The position numbers and the translations under genes are program-made. A stretch of DNA of 64,000 nucleotides. Origin: Panax quinquefolius. Taxonomy: Eukaryota; Streptophyta; Magnoliopsida; Apiales; Araliaceae. The stretch is taken from assembly GCA_020205615.1 (NCBI GenBank), contig CM035167.1, forward strand, positions 62,375,436 to 62,439,435, read 5' to 3'. Below, piece by piece: positions 11,461 to 23,361 of this stretch; position 1 is the stretch's first letter; every line of letters starts with the position of its first letter. The notes under the pieces were generated by a model that ran no database searches, was not told the DNA's origin, and saw only the letters and a program-made list of their open reading frames with translations.

Positions 11461-12654
11461 ATTTCTCGTTTTGGGGCCACCATAAACGCTTCTTCCAGAA
11501 CCACTGATTTCGAGTTATCCGGGACAGCCTTTGGAGTTACCATCCCTGTTGAACTTGGTTTTGCTATAGAACAGTCTTATATGGCCCTCCTTTCCATAGT
11601 TATAACATACCTTGGATTATTGTGGGCAGTTTGGGCTGATATGTCCCTCTTTCCCGCATTTGTAACAAACGACTAGTGGTCGTTCTCCTCCCCTAGAAAT
11701 AGTTGATGTTTGTGCTGACGTCTTCACATTATCATTGTTGTACCTTATCTTTTTGAAATCTCATCCCGACTCGCTCCTTCTATTATCACGGCCACGATTA
11801 CCACCTGAGCGGTTACCACTTTTGTCCGTATTTTTCCCTCCTTGCCGGTTATCATCGCTCCGATGATTGTTGTCACCGGTATGACCCTGGTTGTGGTCCC
11901 TCGGTTGAACATACTCACTATCTCGTTCTAATAATTGAGCTCTGTTGACAACATTTGAATACAAAGAATATTTATGAGAGATAAGATATTGCTGAATCTT
12001 GGGTTTTAGACCTCTCAGAAACATCCTTGTCATTCGTTCCTCATTCTCTACCAAATGAGGTACAAATCTGGATAACTCAAATAACTTCGCTTCATACTGG
12101 GACACCGCCATGTTGTTTTGTTCCAAATTCGATAAACTCTACCTCCTTCATACGATTTAATACTTTCGTGAAAGTACTTGTCATTGAATAGTTTCAAACG
12201 TTTTCCAAGACATGTTGAGTGCGGCAGGCTGGGTACGCTTCACAGACTCCCACCAGTAGTCTGCCTCACCACAGAACATAAAGGTTGCGAATGGAACCTT
12301 CTGTTCCTCTGTGCATCTCAAGACATCGAATATCTTGATAATTTGTTGTACCCACGTTTTCGCCTTGATCGGATCCGGCTTTCCAATAAATTCTGGTGGT
12401 CCTAACTCCTTGAACTACTTGGTTGTGACAGACCGCGCTTTGCTATCACTTCCACCCGTATTTTGTACACGAGTCTCCCTCGTCTGATTTTTCATGAACT
12501 ACAAAAAGCTCCTAAACATTCCATCATTCATCGTTTGCTCGATAGTGTTGTTTACAGGTGGAATATTGCCTTCCTGTTCTACGTTCTCCTGGTTTGTGAC
12601 TAAAGGTTATTCCACAGTCTCGTACACTCCATTGTTAACGTTCTCAGCAGCCAC
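11461..12654 (-). pseudogene. gag: Broken Ty3 gag
   Basis: Gag is homologous throughout to the copy at 1859. The start codon has mutated from ATG to GTG (12652-12654). The capsid region contains KELGPPEFIGKPDP and FATFMF and ends in an open stretch 12126-11761 (MFLRGLKPKIQQYLIS, then a Gly/Asn/Asp/Arg-rich linker). The first zinc knuckle is intact near 11625-11670 (CYKCGKEGHISPNC); in the second, Cys has become Tyr. Several stops lie at former Gln codons. Confidence 0.9.
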
Positions 12655-12828
12655 TCTTAAATACTGCCATAAAACAAGGGTTAATTAAACAAATTAACAT
12701 ATCACATAATATCCCTATATTATGACCAACCAACAAATAAGTTTAGATAGGACACACTAGCAAAGGATTTACTTATCTCTCCCCTCCTAGTTCTATTCCC
12801 CGATCTCCGCCAGAGACCATATCCCTAA

Positions 12829-12840
12829 GCTTTAATACCA
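12829..12840 (-). other. Primer binding site, tRNA-iMet type
   Basis: The minus strand reads TGGTATTAAAGC beginning 2 bp inside the 5' LTR end at 12843. It has two differences from the initiator-Met consensus. Confidence 0.8.
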
Positions 12841-12842
12841 AC

Positions 12843-15495
12843 TGTGACGCCCCCAAAATAGGTATACAACACCCATTCTAAGTCGTCAAATACATGGTAC
12901 AGAAAGCAAACTACAACTTTAATAATACAATTGTCATGCAAAATATTTACAACACATATTGTGAGTTTAAATACAAATATTATCTTCTTCTGACAATATC
13001 CACACTCAAATAAGTCCTCATTACAATTATTCAAACACTATTTTACGTAAATAGTGAGGACCTGCTAAAACATCTTTCTAGAACCATCACTCCATACCCC
13101 GACTAGATCCTCGCTATGTTCTCACCTCCCGAGAAGAAAAATGGAACAAAAAGGAAAATGGTGAGCTCAACTAGCCCAAAGAAAAGAATATTATGACTAA
13201 GATAATATATAACAAATTATCATTAGTCTTCAACAGGAAAAATTCTGATAAAATATAATAGACAACAAGTTTTAGATCAACAATCGCAATGATAAATAGC
13301 AATCCATTAGAAGAGTCAACTAGAGAATGAGTTCTACTATCTTCTAAGATTTAAAAGTCCATCATCAATATTTTATCCCTGTTACAACAATTAATATACA
13401 TCTTTAATCAAATATTCATCTTTGCACTACAGGCCAAAGATATTCATTTGTATCCCCAGTTGGTCATGTTCATCTCAACACATGTTCATCTTTGCACTAC
13501 GAGCCAAAAATATTCATCAGTTAATCATTCATCTTTGCACTACAGGCCAAAGATATTCAGTAATATCATCATTTAGGACTGAGGATGATGAAAAATATCT
13601 TAAAGAAAATGAATCCAGTGAGATAAAAGAACAAATATTAGGGATTCGTATTACAGTTTATCCAAGTTCAATAATACTCCATAATAACCAATTGTGAAGC
13701 AGAATTCAAAAATAAGTATCAAAACATGGATACAATCAAAGATAGTAACCATAATAGACATCTTGGATAAAAAGGAAAATTTTCATTTTTGGTGAATAGT
13801 GTCGTATTCGTGAATAGTGTCGTATGCGTGAATAGTAATTCTGACACAAAAAGGTAGAAATTCCACAATAAAATCCATACCAATATTTTGGTATAATGAT
13901 ATTGAAAGAATAACATCATTATGAAAAAAATAACATCCCTAACATCAAAAAATAATAAGATTTCCCGATCTAATATCTGATATAAAGTCAAGGAAACTTG
14001 TACCGAACAACAACTCTCAAAGTATCTAAATACTCACAAAAATATGCTCGACAATATAGAGAGAAGGAAAACTTGTTTCTGGTGTGATTTTCAATTCTAA
14101 CCTAAGCGCCTATTTATAGGAAAATGCTAGAAAGCCAAAGGAGACTAAAATAATAAAATATTATTATTTCTTCTCAATTCTACGCACACTCACCAACCAA
14201 GACTAGCACCTCAATTCTGAAATTTTTTGGCAGCCCACATGTTTAAAACAAAAGTGGGTCCCACCCAATTTTAATAAAAATCATTTTATTTTTTGAAACT
14301 TCAGTCATTCATAGAAAATAGCCCGTTTATCAGAAAAATATGAATTTTATGTCCATTCCACACGAAATTGAATTCTCTACAACTTTACAGAAGAATGTTT
14401 TTCCAAATTCCAAACAGAAAATATCTGAAATCCACAAACGGATAATTTTCATCACCTCTAAAAATCCATAACAAATCATTCGTTCATTTTTAATGGTTCA
14501 GAATTTGTGGATATATACTCAACTTATATATGTATAATATATCCAAAAATCACAACGATCTAACGATCGGATTAAAATTATAACTAACGCAGTAGAGCTT
14601 TAAGAACATCGATTTGATCTTTTAATACCTCAAATCCGACAAAATACTGATAAAACACCACAATATTAATTCATTCATTTTTAACCACATAAAATAAATA
14701 AATTCATCATTTATATCCACATCCAATAAATATTTCCTTATCATATAAATCAATAATTATTTATTCACAAATAATATTACTGAATCACAATTATGGCAAC
14801 CAGACCATTCATAGGAAAGAGGGGGCTTTCCAATAAGGATTTCTCCTTACTGGCGCGTAATTAGGTGACCAAACCTCTCCTTGACAGAACTTTCTCGACA
14901 TTGCCAATAATGCTATCTAATAATATTATTCAAATAATATGAATTATTGATCTGATAATGGGAAATACTGTACAGTGACAATTATTGAAACAATAATAAT
15001 ATAAATTATCAATGTGGCAATTATTGAATCAATAAAATAAAATATTAAATAGTAATTATCGTAATAATTATTGAGTAAGTGCCTTTTACGTAAGAATCAA
15101 TAATTCAAAAATATCATGCAATACCGTAGTGCATCTTGCAACTAATGCCAGACATCAGTATTTTAACCAACAAGTAATCCAACGTTGTTAATCTGTAATA
15201 ATTACGCCAAAGTATTTATAAAAACTCAAACTTGTCATTTTCTTCATCCACATTATTATTCATTATGGGCACAAATGATTCATACCGTCGTATGGATATT
15301 CCCGACAAAAAGAATATTCCATGACCAAACGAATATTCCCCGACAACAATGATTATTTTATAACCACTTGCTTATTTTACAAAATTTGCACATTTCACCC
15401 ATAACCAAAATATTATATCAAATTAACACCTTATTATTTTAAAATAATAATTGGAGGAAAATTCAATATTATTTATAAAAAGATGGGGTCTTACA
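12843..15495 (-). repeat. 5' LTR (2653 bp)
   Basis: It runs on the minus strand from TGTAAGACCCCATC at 15495 to GCGTCACA at 12843. It pairs with 7155-9752. The likely splice donor in its leader (about 13935-13945) has mutated away from GAGGTAAG, while the 3' LTR keeps it at 8196-8203. Confidence 0.95.
14111..14118 (-). promoter_or_regulatory. LTR TATA box
   Basis: TATTTATA on the plus strand; same context as 8371-8378. Confidence 0.7.
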
Positions 15496-16367
15496 TTATC
15501 CATGCACTACGGGCCAATGATATTCATTATTATCACCTATGGCCATGATCGTGCCAACAATTGTCCATCAATGTACTACGGACCAATGAGGACTTTTACC
15601 ACATCACTTGTAACATTTCGGGTCATGATTATACCGAATGATTATTGGTCATAATCATACCAATCAACAGTTCATCTATGCACTACGGGCCAAATATGAC
15701 TTTCATAACAATATAAACACTAGGATGATGATAATGATATTAGAATTTAATTAAATGCAAGCAATGGATAAATACTAATGATTTATAATTTAATTTATCC
15801 AGAATTCAATAAGGTCCAAATTGTAAACATGATACTGCTTTGTGGAGTAAAATTCAAGAATAATATTTCATCAAAAATGATTTGGACCGAAAAGAAATCA
15901 TTTTTTTATCATGAATAGTACCCCCGGGTGAATAGTACCCGAGTAAATAGTACCCCATGAATAGTATTCCGACATGAAAAGGTTAAAATTTATAATGAAT
16001 GCTCAGAATAATATTTTTATGAAAAGATACTGGATGAAACGCAAATATCAAGAATATTCTACTAATTTCAGGAATTATAGAAACAATACTTACCATATTA
16101 ATTTTAAATTTAGGAATATGAAATGAAATAATATCCCTTCTATACTATGGAGTATGAAAGAAAATAATATTTCATACGAGTATTGAAATAAAATAATATC
16201 CTTTACCCTAGTAGAAACTGGATTTGACTGGAATATCGGATATTATTCTGAGAAAATCTTGTAGAAAAAACTACACTCAAAGTATCCTTATACTCAAGAA
16301 AATACTCACAATACTATAGAATAAGAATTTCTAATTTTGAAGAGGTGTGTTGAGGAAGGAGGGATTA
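15496..16367 (-). repeat. Host LTR, segment 2 (leader), minus strand
   Basis: Continuation of the host LTR from 7149. It contains the inverted motif CACTACGGGCCAA several times (15506-15690). It is interrupted at 16367 by the plus-strand element; GATTA at 16363-16367 is repeated at 25949-25953. No gene. Confidence 0.85.
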
Positions 16368-17698
16368 TGTAAGACCCCAACTTATTATTAATGAAATTTA
16401 ATTTTCTCTATTTATTATTTTGAAATAGTAAGGGTTGATTTGATTAATGTGGATAGTTATGGGTAAAATACGCAAATATTTTAAAATAAGCAAGTGGTTA
16501 TAAAATATTCATTGTTGTCGGGGAATATTCGTTTGGTCATGGAATATTCTTGCTGTCGGGGAATATTCGTACGACGGCGTAGTCTTTTGTGGGCCCCATA
16601 ATGGAAAGCGATTAAATGAAGAAAATGACAAATATAAGTTGTTTAAAATAATTCAAGATAGTTGTTACTGAATTAATATCGTTAAAAATACTCTATTGGT
16701 TAAAAACACAAGAATACACCAGATTGCACCAATTATTGATTCTTACGTAAGAAGGCACTACTCAATAATGGTTACTGAGAATTCATGCTCAAGATTTTAT
16801 TGATTTAATAATTGTTGCGTTGATATTTTATATTGTTGTTCTTTCAATAATTGTCATTACACGTATTTTTATTATCAAGTAATAATTCATATTATCCGAA
16901 TAATATTATTAGATAACATTATTGGCAATGTCTAAAAGTTCTGCTCTAAGGAGAGGTTTGGTCACCTAATTCGCGCGCCAAGAAGGAGAAATTCTTATTG
17001 GAAAGCCCCTCTTCCTGAACCGCCTGGTTGTCAATATTGTGATTCGTAATATTATTTGTGAATAATTAATTATTGATTCATATAATGAGGAAAATATTAA
17101 TTTTATGTGGATATAGATGGAGAAAATTTTAATGTGACAATTGTTGAAAAATGAAATTTTATCTTTTCTCGATAAAATAATTTATTTAAATATATTATTA
17201 TATTTTAATAATATAATAATGATGATATTTTTATGATGAGTGTGGGATATATGAGTATATGTGGAGGAGGAGTATTTTGTTACCAAAAATATTTAAAGCA
17301 TGTTTTATGTGTCGGTGGACCCCATTTCTTGACTGAAATTTGATTATAGCCTGTAAAATCGCCCGTTTGTGAATTTCGGTCAATTTCTATTTGGAATTTG
17401 GAAAACCTTTCTTCTTTAAAGTTGTAGAGAATTGAATTTCCTATAAAAAGTCGCGAGTTTCTAATTTTCTGACAAAAGGGCTATTTATTGTGAATTATTG
17501 AAGTTCCGAAGCTCCGAAATAATTGATTTTTGGAAGTTTAAAATATTTTAAATAACAAAAATGTTTTTTTCATTATGGTGTGTTACACATGTGTGTTGAA
17601 TGAGCTGAATTCTGTTCTTGGAAGGTTGGCGTAGGAAAATTTAATTTATATATTAATATTATATTAAAATTTCTGTTATGGTGTTCTAATCATTTTCC

Positions 17699-17706
17699 TA
17701 TAAATA
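17699..17706 (+). promoter_or_regulatory. LTR TATA box
   Basis: TATAAATA in the context TTTTCCTATAAATAGGGTGC, about 1.33 kb into the LTR. Confidence 0.75.
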
Positions 17707-18291
17707 GGGTGCTTAGGTTAGAATTGAAAATTACACCAGAAACTGAAGTCTTCTCTGTTTATATTATCGAGCGTATTCTTGTGAGTATTTTGAGTATATT
17801 TTGAGTATTGCTATACGGTGCAAGTTCAAGTCATAGCCTATATCCGGTGTTTCAGCTAGAAGTACTGATCTTTCGAGGTAAGGGATATTTTTTTTAATGA
17901 TATTATTTATTCTAATATCATTATGCTGAAGTATTGATCGGAACTTTTTAATCAAATTTGGAACTTTTAGTGTCGGGGTTACTTATTCACGATACTAAGA
18001 CTATTCACGATACTTGAGATTATTCACGAATACGGCAAGACTATTCATCTAAAAATGAAAATTTTCCTTTTCGTCCAAAAAATATCTATTCTCGGATACT
18101 AGCTTTGATTGTATCTATGTTTTGATCATTCTTGAATTTTACACCACTAAGATTATTTTTGAGGTATTGTTGGACATGGATAAAACAAAGTACTAATCCT
18201 TAATCCTTAATCCTTGTCATTTTGTTTCTTTGGATTCGCTTTTTAAAAAATATTTTCATCATCCTCACCTTAAATGATGATATTATTGAAT

Positions 18292-18420
18292 ATCTTTGGC
18301 CCAGTAGTGCAAAGATGAATGATTCGATGAATATCTTTGGCCCGTGAGTGCAAAGATGAACAGTGTGTTTAGATGAACACGATTAATCGATGAATATCTT
18401 TGGCTCAGAGTGCAAAGATG
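18292..18420 (+). repeat. Three tandem hairpin motifs in U5
   Basis: Three copies of ATCTTTGG-CCGTAGTG-CAAAGAT, with 7-bp arms at 18292-18298/18310-18316 and 18333-18339/18351-18357 and a third near 18400. Spacing is about 40-70 bp. Confidence 0.75.
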
Positions 18421-18968
18421 AATATTTGATTCGAGATATATATTGATTGATGTTACAGGATAAAAGATGAGCGATGAACTTTTAAATTCATACATAGAAG
18501 ATAGTAGTTTGCATTCTCTACTTAACTCTTCTAATGAATTATTATTTCACGTAATATTGATTTAAAACTTGTTGTCTATTGTATTCTATTAGATTTTTCC
18601 TGTTGAAGACTAACGATAATTTGTTGTATATTATCTTAGTCATAATATTCTTTACTAGGCTAGTTGAGCTCACCTTTTCCTTTTGTTCCATTTTTTCTTC
18701 TCGTGATGCTAGAATATAAATGAAAATTAGCCTCGGGGTAAGGAATGAAGGTTCTAGAGAGTTGTTTAGTAGTCCTCACCATTTTGTAAAATAATGTATC
18801 AATAAATGTGATGAGGATTTATTTGAGTATAGATATTGTCTAGAAGATAATATTTGTATTCAAACTCACGCTTTTCTTGTTGTAATAATAAAGTTGTAGT
18901 TGTTTACTGCATCATGTATTGACAACTCGTAATGGGTGATGTATACCTATTTTGGGGGCGCCACAGCT

Positions 18969-18979
18969 TGGTATCGAGC
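18969..18979 (+). other. Primer binding site, tRNA-iMet type
   Basis: TGGTATCGAGC, 3 bp after the LTR end; one base shorter than the consensus TGGTATCAGAGC. Confidence 0.82.
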
Positions 18980-19136
18980 TTAGGGATATGATCTCCAGCG
19001 GAGATCGGGGAATAGAACTAGAGGGAGAGACGAGTAAATCCTTCGCTAAGTGTGTCCTACCTAAGCTTATTTGTTAGTTGGTCAAGATATAGGGATATTA
19101 TGTGATAAATTGATTTCCTTAATTAACCCTTATTTT

Positions 19137-20260
19137 ATGACAAGATTTGAGAATGTCGAATCGAGAATATTAACAAGTGGAAATGAGAGCGTGGAGACGC
19201 CTTTAAGACTCACCAACGAGGAGAACGTGCAACAGGCTGGAAATGTTCCTCCTATGAACAACACCACTGAGCAGATGATGAACGAGGGGATGTTTAGAAG
19301 CTTTTTACAGTTCATTCAAAATCAGATGAGGGAGACTCATGTTCAAAATACAGGAGGAAATAATAGCAATTCACGAGTTGTCACAGCCAAGCAGTTCAAA
19401 GAGTTAGGACCGCCAGAATTTAAGGGAAAGCCGGATCCGATCATGGCGGAAACATGGGTCAAGCAAATTACCAAGATATTCGATGTCTTGGGATGCATGG
19501 AGGAACAGAAGATTCCATTCGCCACCTTTATGTTCCGTGGTGAGGCAGACTACTGGTGGGAGTCTGTGAAACGGACCCAGCCTGCCGCCCTTAGCATGTC
19601 TTGGGAAACGTTTCAGAAACTTTTCAACGAAAAATACTTTCCTGAAAGTGTTCGTCATATGAAGGAAGTGGAGTTTATTAGACTCGAGCAGAATAACATG
19701 ACGGTGTCCTAGTACGAGGCAAAGTTCGCGTGAGTTATCCGTGTTTGCACCTCATTTGGTGGAGAATGAGGAACGATGACGTGGATGTTTCTTAGAGGTT
19801 TGAAACCCTAAGATACGTTAGTATCTCATTTCTCATAAATTTTTCTCTATTCAGATGTGTAAAATGTGGCTCAATTATTAGAGCGAGATAACGAGTACTG
19901 GCCAACCGAGGGACCACAACCAGGATCATACCGGGATAGCGATCAACAAAAAAACAACGATAACCGGCGGAGAAAGAAAAAGAGGCGGACAAAATGGTAA
20001 CCACTCTGGTGGTAATCATGGCCATGAAAATAGAAGAAGCGAGTCAGGAGGAGATTTTAAAAAGAGGAGATTTAACAACGACGTATGTGAAGACGACGAT
20101 GGCGGCAAAGAACTAGTTCCAGTGGAGGGAACGACCACCGGTCAGATGCTATAAATGCGTGAAAAGAGGGACATATCACCAAACCGCCCACAACAGATTC
20201 AAGGTATGCTATAATTGTGGAAAGGAAGGACATATCGCCGAGATCAGTATGCAGTAGCTA
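19137..20260 (+). pseudogene. gag: Broken Ty3 gag
   Basis: The frame is open from before 19137 to a TAG at 19710 (a Gln codon, CAG to TAG). It shows KELGPPEFKGKPDP, WVKQITKIFDVLGC, FATFMFRGEADYWWESV, MSWETFQKLFNEKYFP and MKEVEFIRLEQNNMTVS, followed by frameshifts. The ATG at 19137 is in frame but lies before the predicted acceptor; the ATG used by the other copies has been deleted. Two zinc knuckles near 20147-20240 remain as CYKC and CYNCGKEGHIA, both lacking a complete set of ligands in one frame. Confidence 0.92.
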
Positions 20261-20281
20261 AACCTAGTTCAATGGGGGACG

Positions 20282-21290
20282 GTGACTCAAAAGATCGTCC
20301 CGAAAAAGTCAAAGTCAATCTGTTCTGGAAGAGCGTTTGTTGTGATCGGTCAAAATGCAAGGAGCCCAAACGAGGTGATCACGGGTAAGCTATTTATAAA
20401 TTCTTGCGAAGTTTATACCTTACTTGATACTGGTGCTACCCATTCATTTATCTCTCCTGGATTTGAATAAAGACACGTCGGATTTGAATAATATTCCTGT
20501 TGTTATTGACTTTCCTGACGTATTTCCTGAAGAACTTAACGGTCTACCCCCGGAACGTGAAGTTGAATTTTTTATTGATCTTAAACCTGGTACCAAGCCC
20601 ATTTCTAAAACCCCATATCGAATGGCTCCTATTGAACTTTAGGAGTTAAAGGTCCAACTACAAGAGCTGTTGGACATCGGTTTCATTTGTCCTAGTACAT
20701 CTCCTTGGGGTGCTCCTGTTTTATTCGTAAAGAAGAAAGACGGTAGTATGCGACTTTGTATTGACTATCGAGAATTGAACCATGTCACCATCAAGAATAG
20801 GTATCCTCTACCTCGTATTGATGACTTGTTTGACCAGTTGCAAGGAGCACAATTCTTTTCAAAAATTGATTTTCGTTCTGGATATCATCAGCTGAAGATT
20901 AGAACTGAGGATATTCCAAAGACCGCTTCGTAACTTCTGCAGACGGGCATTATGAATTCAAGGTCATATCTTTCGGACTGACTAATGCTCCTGCGGATTT
21001 CATGGATATGATGAACCGAGTATTCAAGGAATATTTGGATCAGTTCGTTGTTATCTTTATTGATGACATCCTCATATATTCCAAAAGCCGTGAAGATCAT
21101 GAGCATCATTTGAAGCTGGTAATCCAAAGGCTTCGTGAAAACAAGCTTTATGCCAAGTTGAAGAAATGTGAGTTCTGGCTTGAGGAAGTAGCATTCCTTG
21201 GGCACGTGATGTCGAAACATGGAGTATCTGTTGATCCCGGCCAAGATTGAAGCAATACAAAGTTGGGAGCAACCAAGTTTGCGGATCAAG
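20282..21290 (+). pseudogene. pol: Broken protease and reverse transcriptase
   Basis: The protease N-terminal half has its catalytic motif ([12 protein letters not shown], about 20420-20455). It then jumps directly to the DLNKDTSDL linker before reverse transcriptase, losing about 390 bp. Reverse transcriptase is mostly readable: [18 protein letters not shown] at 20640, [32 protein letters not shown], a frameshift near 20930, then SFGLTNAP and the active-site motif FIDDILIYS, and [15 protein letters not shown]. The catalytic residues are present but not in one frame. Confidence 0.93.
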
Positions 21291-22904
21291 TACCTAGCTT
21301 TTGGGCTTAATTGGTTATTATCGAGATTTATGGAAGGGTTTTCTCGAATCGCTACTCCATTAACCCAAATTTAACTCGGAAGGATACAAAATTCGTTTGG
21401 AGCGAAGAATGCGAGAAGAGTTTCAAGAGCTTAAGAGGAGACTCATTTTAAGACTGTTTCTAACAATACCATCCGGTACGGATGGATTTGTTATCTACGC
21501 GATGCTTCGTGCAAAGGGTTAGGATGTGTTCTCATGCAACGTGGGAAAGTCATAGCCTATGCCTCGCGACAACTTAAAGAATATGAGAGGAATTATCCTA
21601 CTCATGATCTAGAGTTAGCAAAGCAATCGTTTCGCACTAAAGATCTGGAGGCACTATCTATATGGGGAGAAAGTGGAGATATATTCAGACCATAAAAGCC
21701 TCAAATATTTCTTCACGCAAAAGGAACTCAACATGCGGCAGCGACGTTGGCTCGAGCTATTGAAAGACTACGACCACACTATTCAATACCATCCTGGAAA
21801 AGCGAACGTGGTAGCTGACGCGTTGAGTAGAAGATCATATGCAAGAATGAGTGCGATGATGTCAAGTATACGCATAGAGCAAACTTTAATAGAAAAAGTT
21901 AAGGTTGCTCAAGCCACCGACTTGGAGCTGATGCGTATGAAGAAGAAAGTACAAGAAGGTGTTATTCCGGAAGCGAGAATCGATGAAGAAGGAATACTTC
22001 GAGTCCACTCCAGACTCTGTGTTCCTAACGACTCTGATTTGAAGTACAAGATTATGATGGAGGCACACAATACACCATTTTCAATCCATCCTGGAAGTAC
22101 TATAATGTATCGTGATCTTCGACATACATTTTGGTGGAACAATATGAAGAGAGAGATTGTAAAGTTTATCTCGATGTGTTTAACTTGTCAACGTGTAAAG
22201 GCGGAGCATCTAGTACCTAAGGGTCCGTTGCAACCACTTGAGATTCCGAAATGGAAGTGGGAACACATTACCATGGATTTCGTTACGGGTCTTCCTATGG
22301 TTTCTCAAGGCATCAATGCTATTTGGGTTATTGTTGATAGATTAACCAAGTCTGCTCATTTCTTGACGATATGGGAGACTTATTCCCTTGAACGTCTTGC
22401 TCGTATGACGTAGATGAGATTGTGAGATTGCATGGCATGCCAAGATCCATAGTTTTGGATCGTGACCCAAGATTCACTTCAAGATTTTGGGTTAGCTTGC
22501 AAAAGCTATGGGCACGGATTTATTTATTGATTTAAGATACCATCCTCAAAGCGAGACGGACAATCGAGAGGACTATTCAAACTCTTGAAGACCTATTAAG
22601 ACTCATGTCCTAGACTTCAAAGGCAGTTGGGATAACTATTTACCATTGGTGGAATTCTCCTACAACAACAGTTATCAGGCAAGTATAGGTGTGGCTCCAT
22701 TTGATGCATTATATGGACGAAAGTGTCGCTCTCCAATATGTTGGGATGAGGTGGGTGAAGCAACATTGTTGGGACCCGAGATAAGACGTATGACTACCAA
22801 AAGATCCAAATGATTCGACAACGATATAAAACCGGCACAAGATCGATAAAAGAGTTATGCGGATCTTCATCGAAAGGACGTGGAATTTAGTATAGGGGAT
22901 CATG
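21291..22904 (+). pseudogene. pol: Broken RNase H and integrase
   Basis: The connection and RNase H are frameshifted (21290-21670: GYDGFVIY-like, HDLELA). A long open stretch 21673-22413 covers the RNase H end ([20 protein letters not shown]), the linker, the integrase HHCC zinc finger ([10 protein letters not shown]...[11 protein letters not shown]) and the first catalytic Asp ([10 protein letters not shown]). After a stop at 22411 the second Asp region ([12 protein letters not shown]) and the glutamate region (YHPQ) sit in other frames. The pattern [16 protein letters not shown] near 22710 is typical of Ty3 integrase. Confidence 0.93.
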
Positions 22905-23346
22905 TATTGTCATGAAGTTGCTCCATGGAAGGGAGTTACAAGATTTGGGAAGAGAGGAAAGCTCAATCCACGATTTATTGGTCCATTTCAAATTCTTGAC
23001 CGAGTAGGAAATGTAGAGCCTATAGACTCGCGTTACCTCCGAGTATGTCCCGTATTCATAATGTGTTTCACATATCGGTACTTTGTAAATATGTGAAAGA
23101 CCCGAACCACGTTATAGAGTTAGAACCGGACGAGGTAGCCGAAGACTTAACATATGAGGAGGTACCTGTCAAGATCTTGGATAGGAAGGAGCATGTCCTA
23201 CGCGCAAAGGTCATACCACAAGTTAAAGTTTTGTGGAGGAATCATGCTATAGAGGAAATGACCTGGGAATTGGAAACGGAAATGAAAGTGAGGTATCCTC
23301 ACCTTTTGAAACACTGTGTACGACGTCAATTTCGAGGACGAAATTT
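22905..23346 (+). pseudogene. pol: Integrase tail with chromodomain
   Basis: GKLNPRFIGPFQILDRVGNV precedes a frameshift; a frame from 23045 (MSRIHNVFHISVLCKYV) is open for 123 codons and carries the chromodomain (VPVKILDRKEHVLRAKV, HAIEEMTWELETEMKVRYPH). This is the domain that marks the family as a chromovirus. The end RRQFRGRNF reads into the polypurine tract. Confidence 0.92.
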
Positions 23347-23349
23347 CAT

Positions 23350-23361
23350 AAGGAGGGAGGT
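23350..23361 (+). other. Polypurine tract
   Basis: AAGGAGGGAGGT directly before TGTAAGACCCC. Confidence 0.92.

Larger units (their letters stand above)
7155..15495 (-). mobile_element. Complete but internally deleted Ty3/Gypsy chromovirus, minus strand
   Basis: Two LTRs (7155-9752 and 12843-15495), each TGTGACGC...TTACA on the plus strand, enclose 3.1 kb of internal DNA with primer site, gag, protease, partial reverse transcriptase, RNase H scraps, an integrase N-terminal scrap, chromodomain and polypurine tract. A perfect 5-bp duplication TTATC (7150-7154, 15496-15500) flanks it. It lies inside an LTR of a related element in the same orientation. The integrase core and most of the polymerase are missing, so it could only have moved with proteins from another copy, or was deleted after insertion. 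Confidence 0.95.
16368..18965 (+). repeat. 5' LTR (2598 bp)
   Basis: TGTAAGACCCCAACTTATTA to GGGGGCGCCACA. It aligns with 23362-25948 along its length with many single-base differences, so the insertion is not recent. It holds a TATA box (17699), a donor-like site (17878) and three hairpin motifs (18292-18420). Confidence 0.96.
17878..19144 (+). other. Predicted leader intron
   Basis: Donor TCGAG/GTAAGG about 170 bp after the TATA box; acceptor-like TTATTTTATGACAAG ends at 19144, just before gag. It corresponds to 260-1849. In this copy a deletion of about 12 bp after the acceptor removed the usual gag ATG. Confidence 0.4.
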
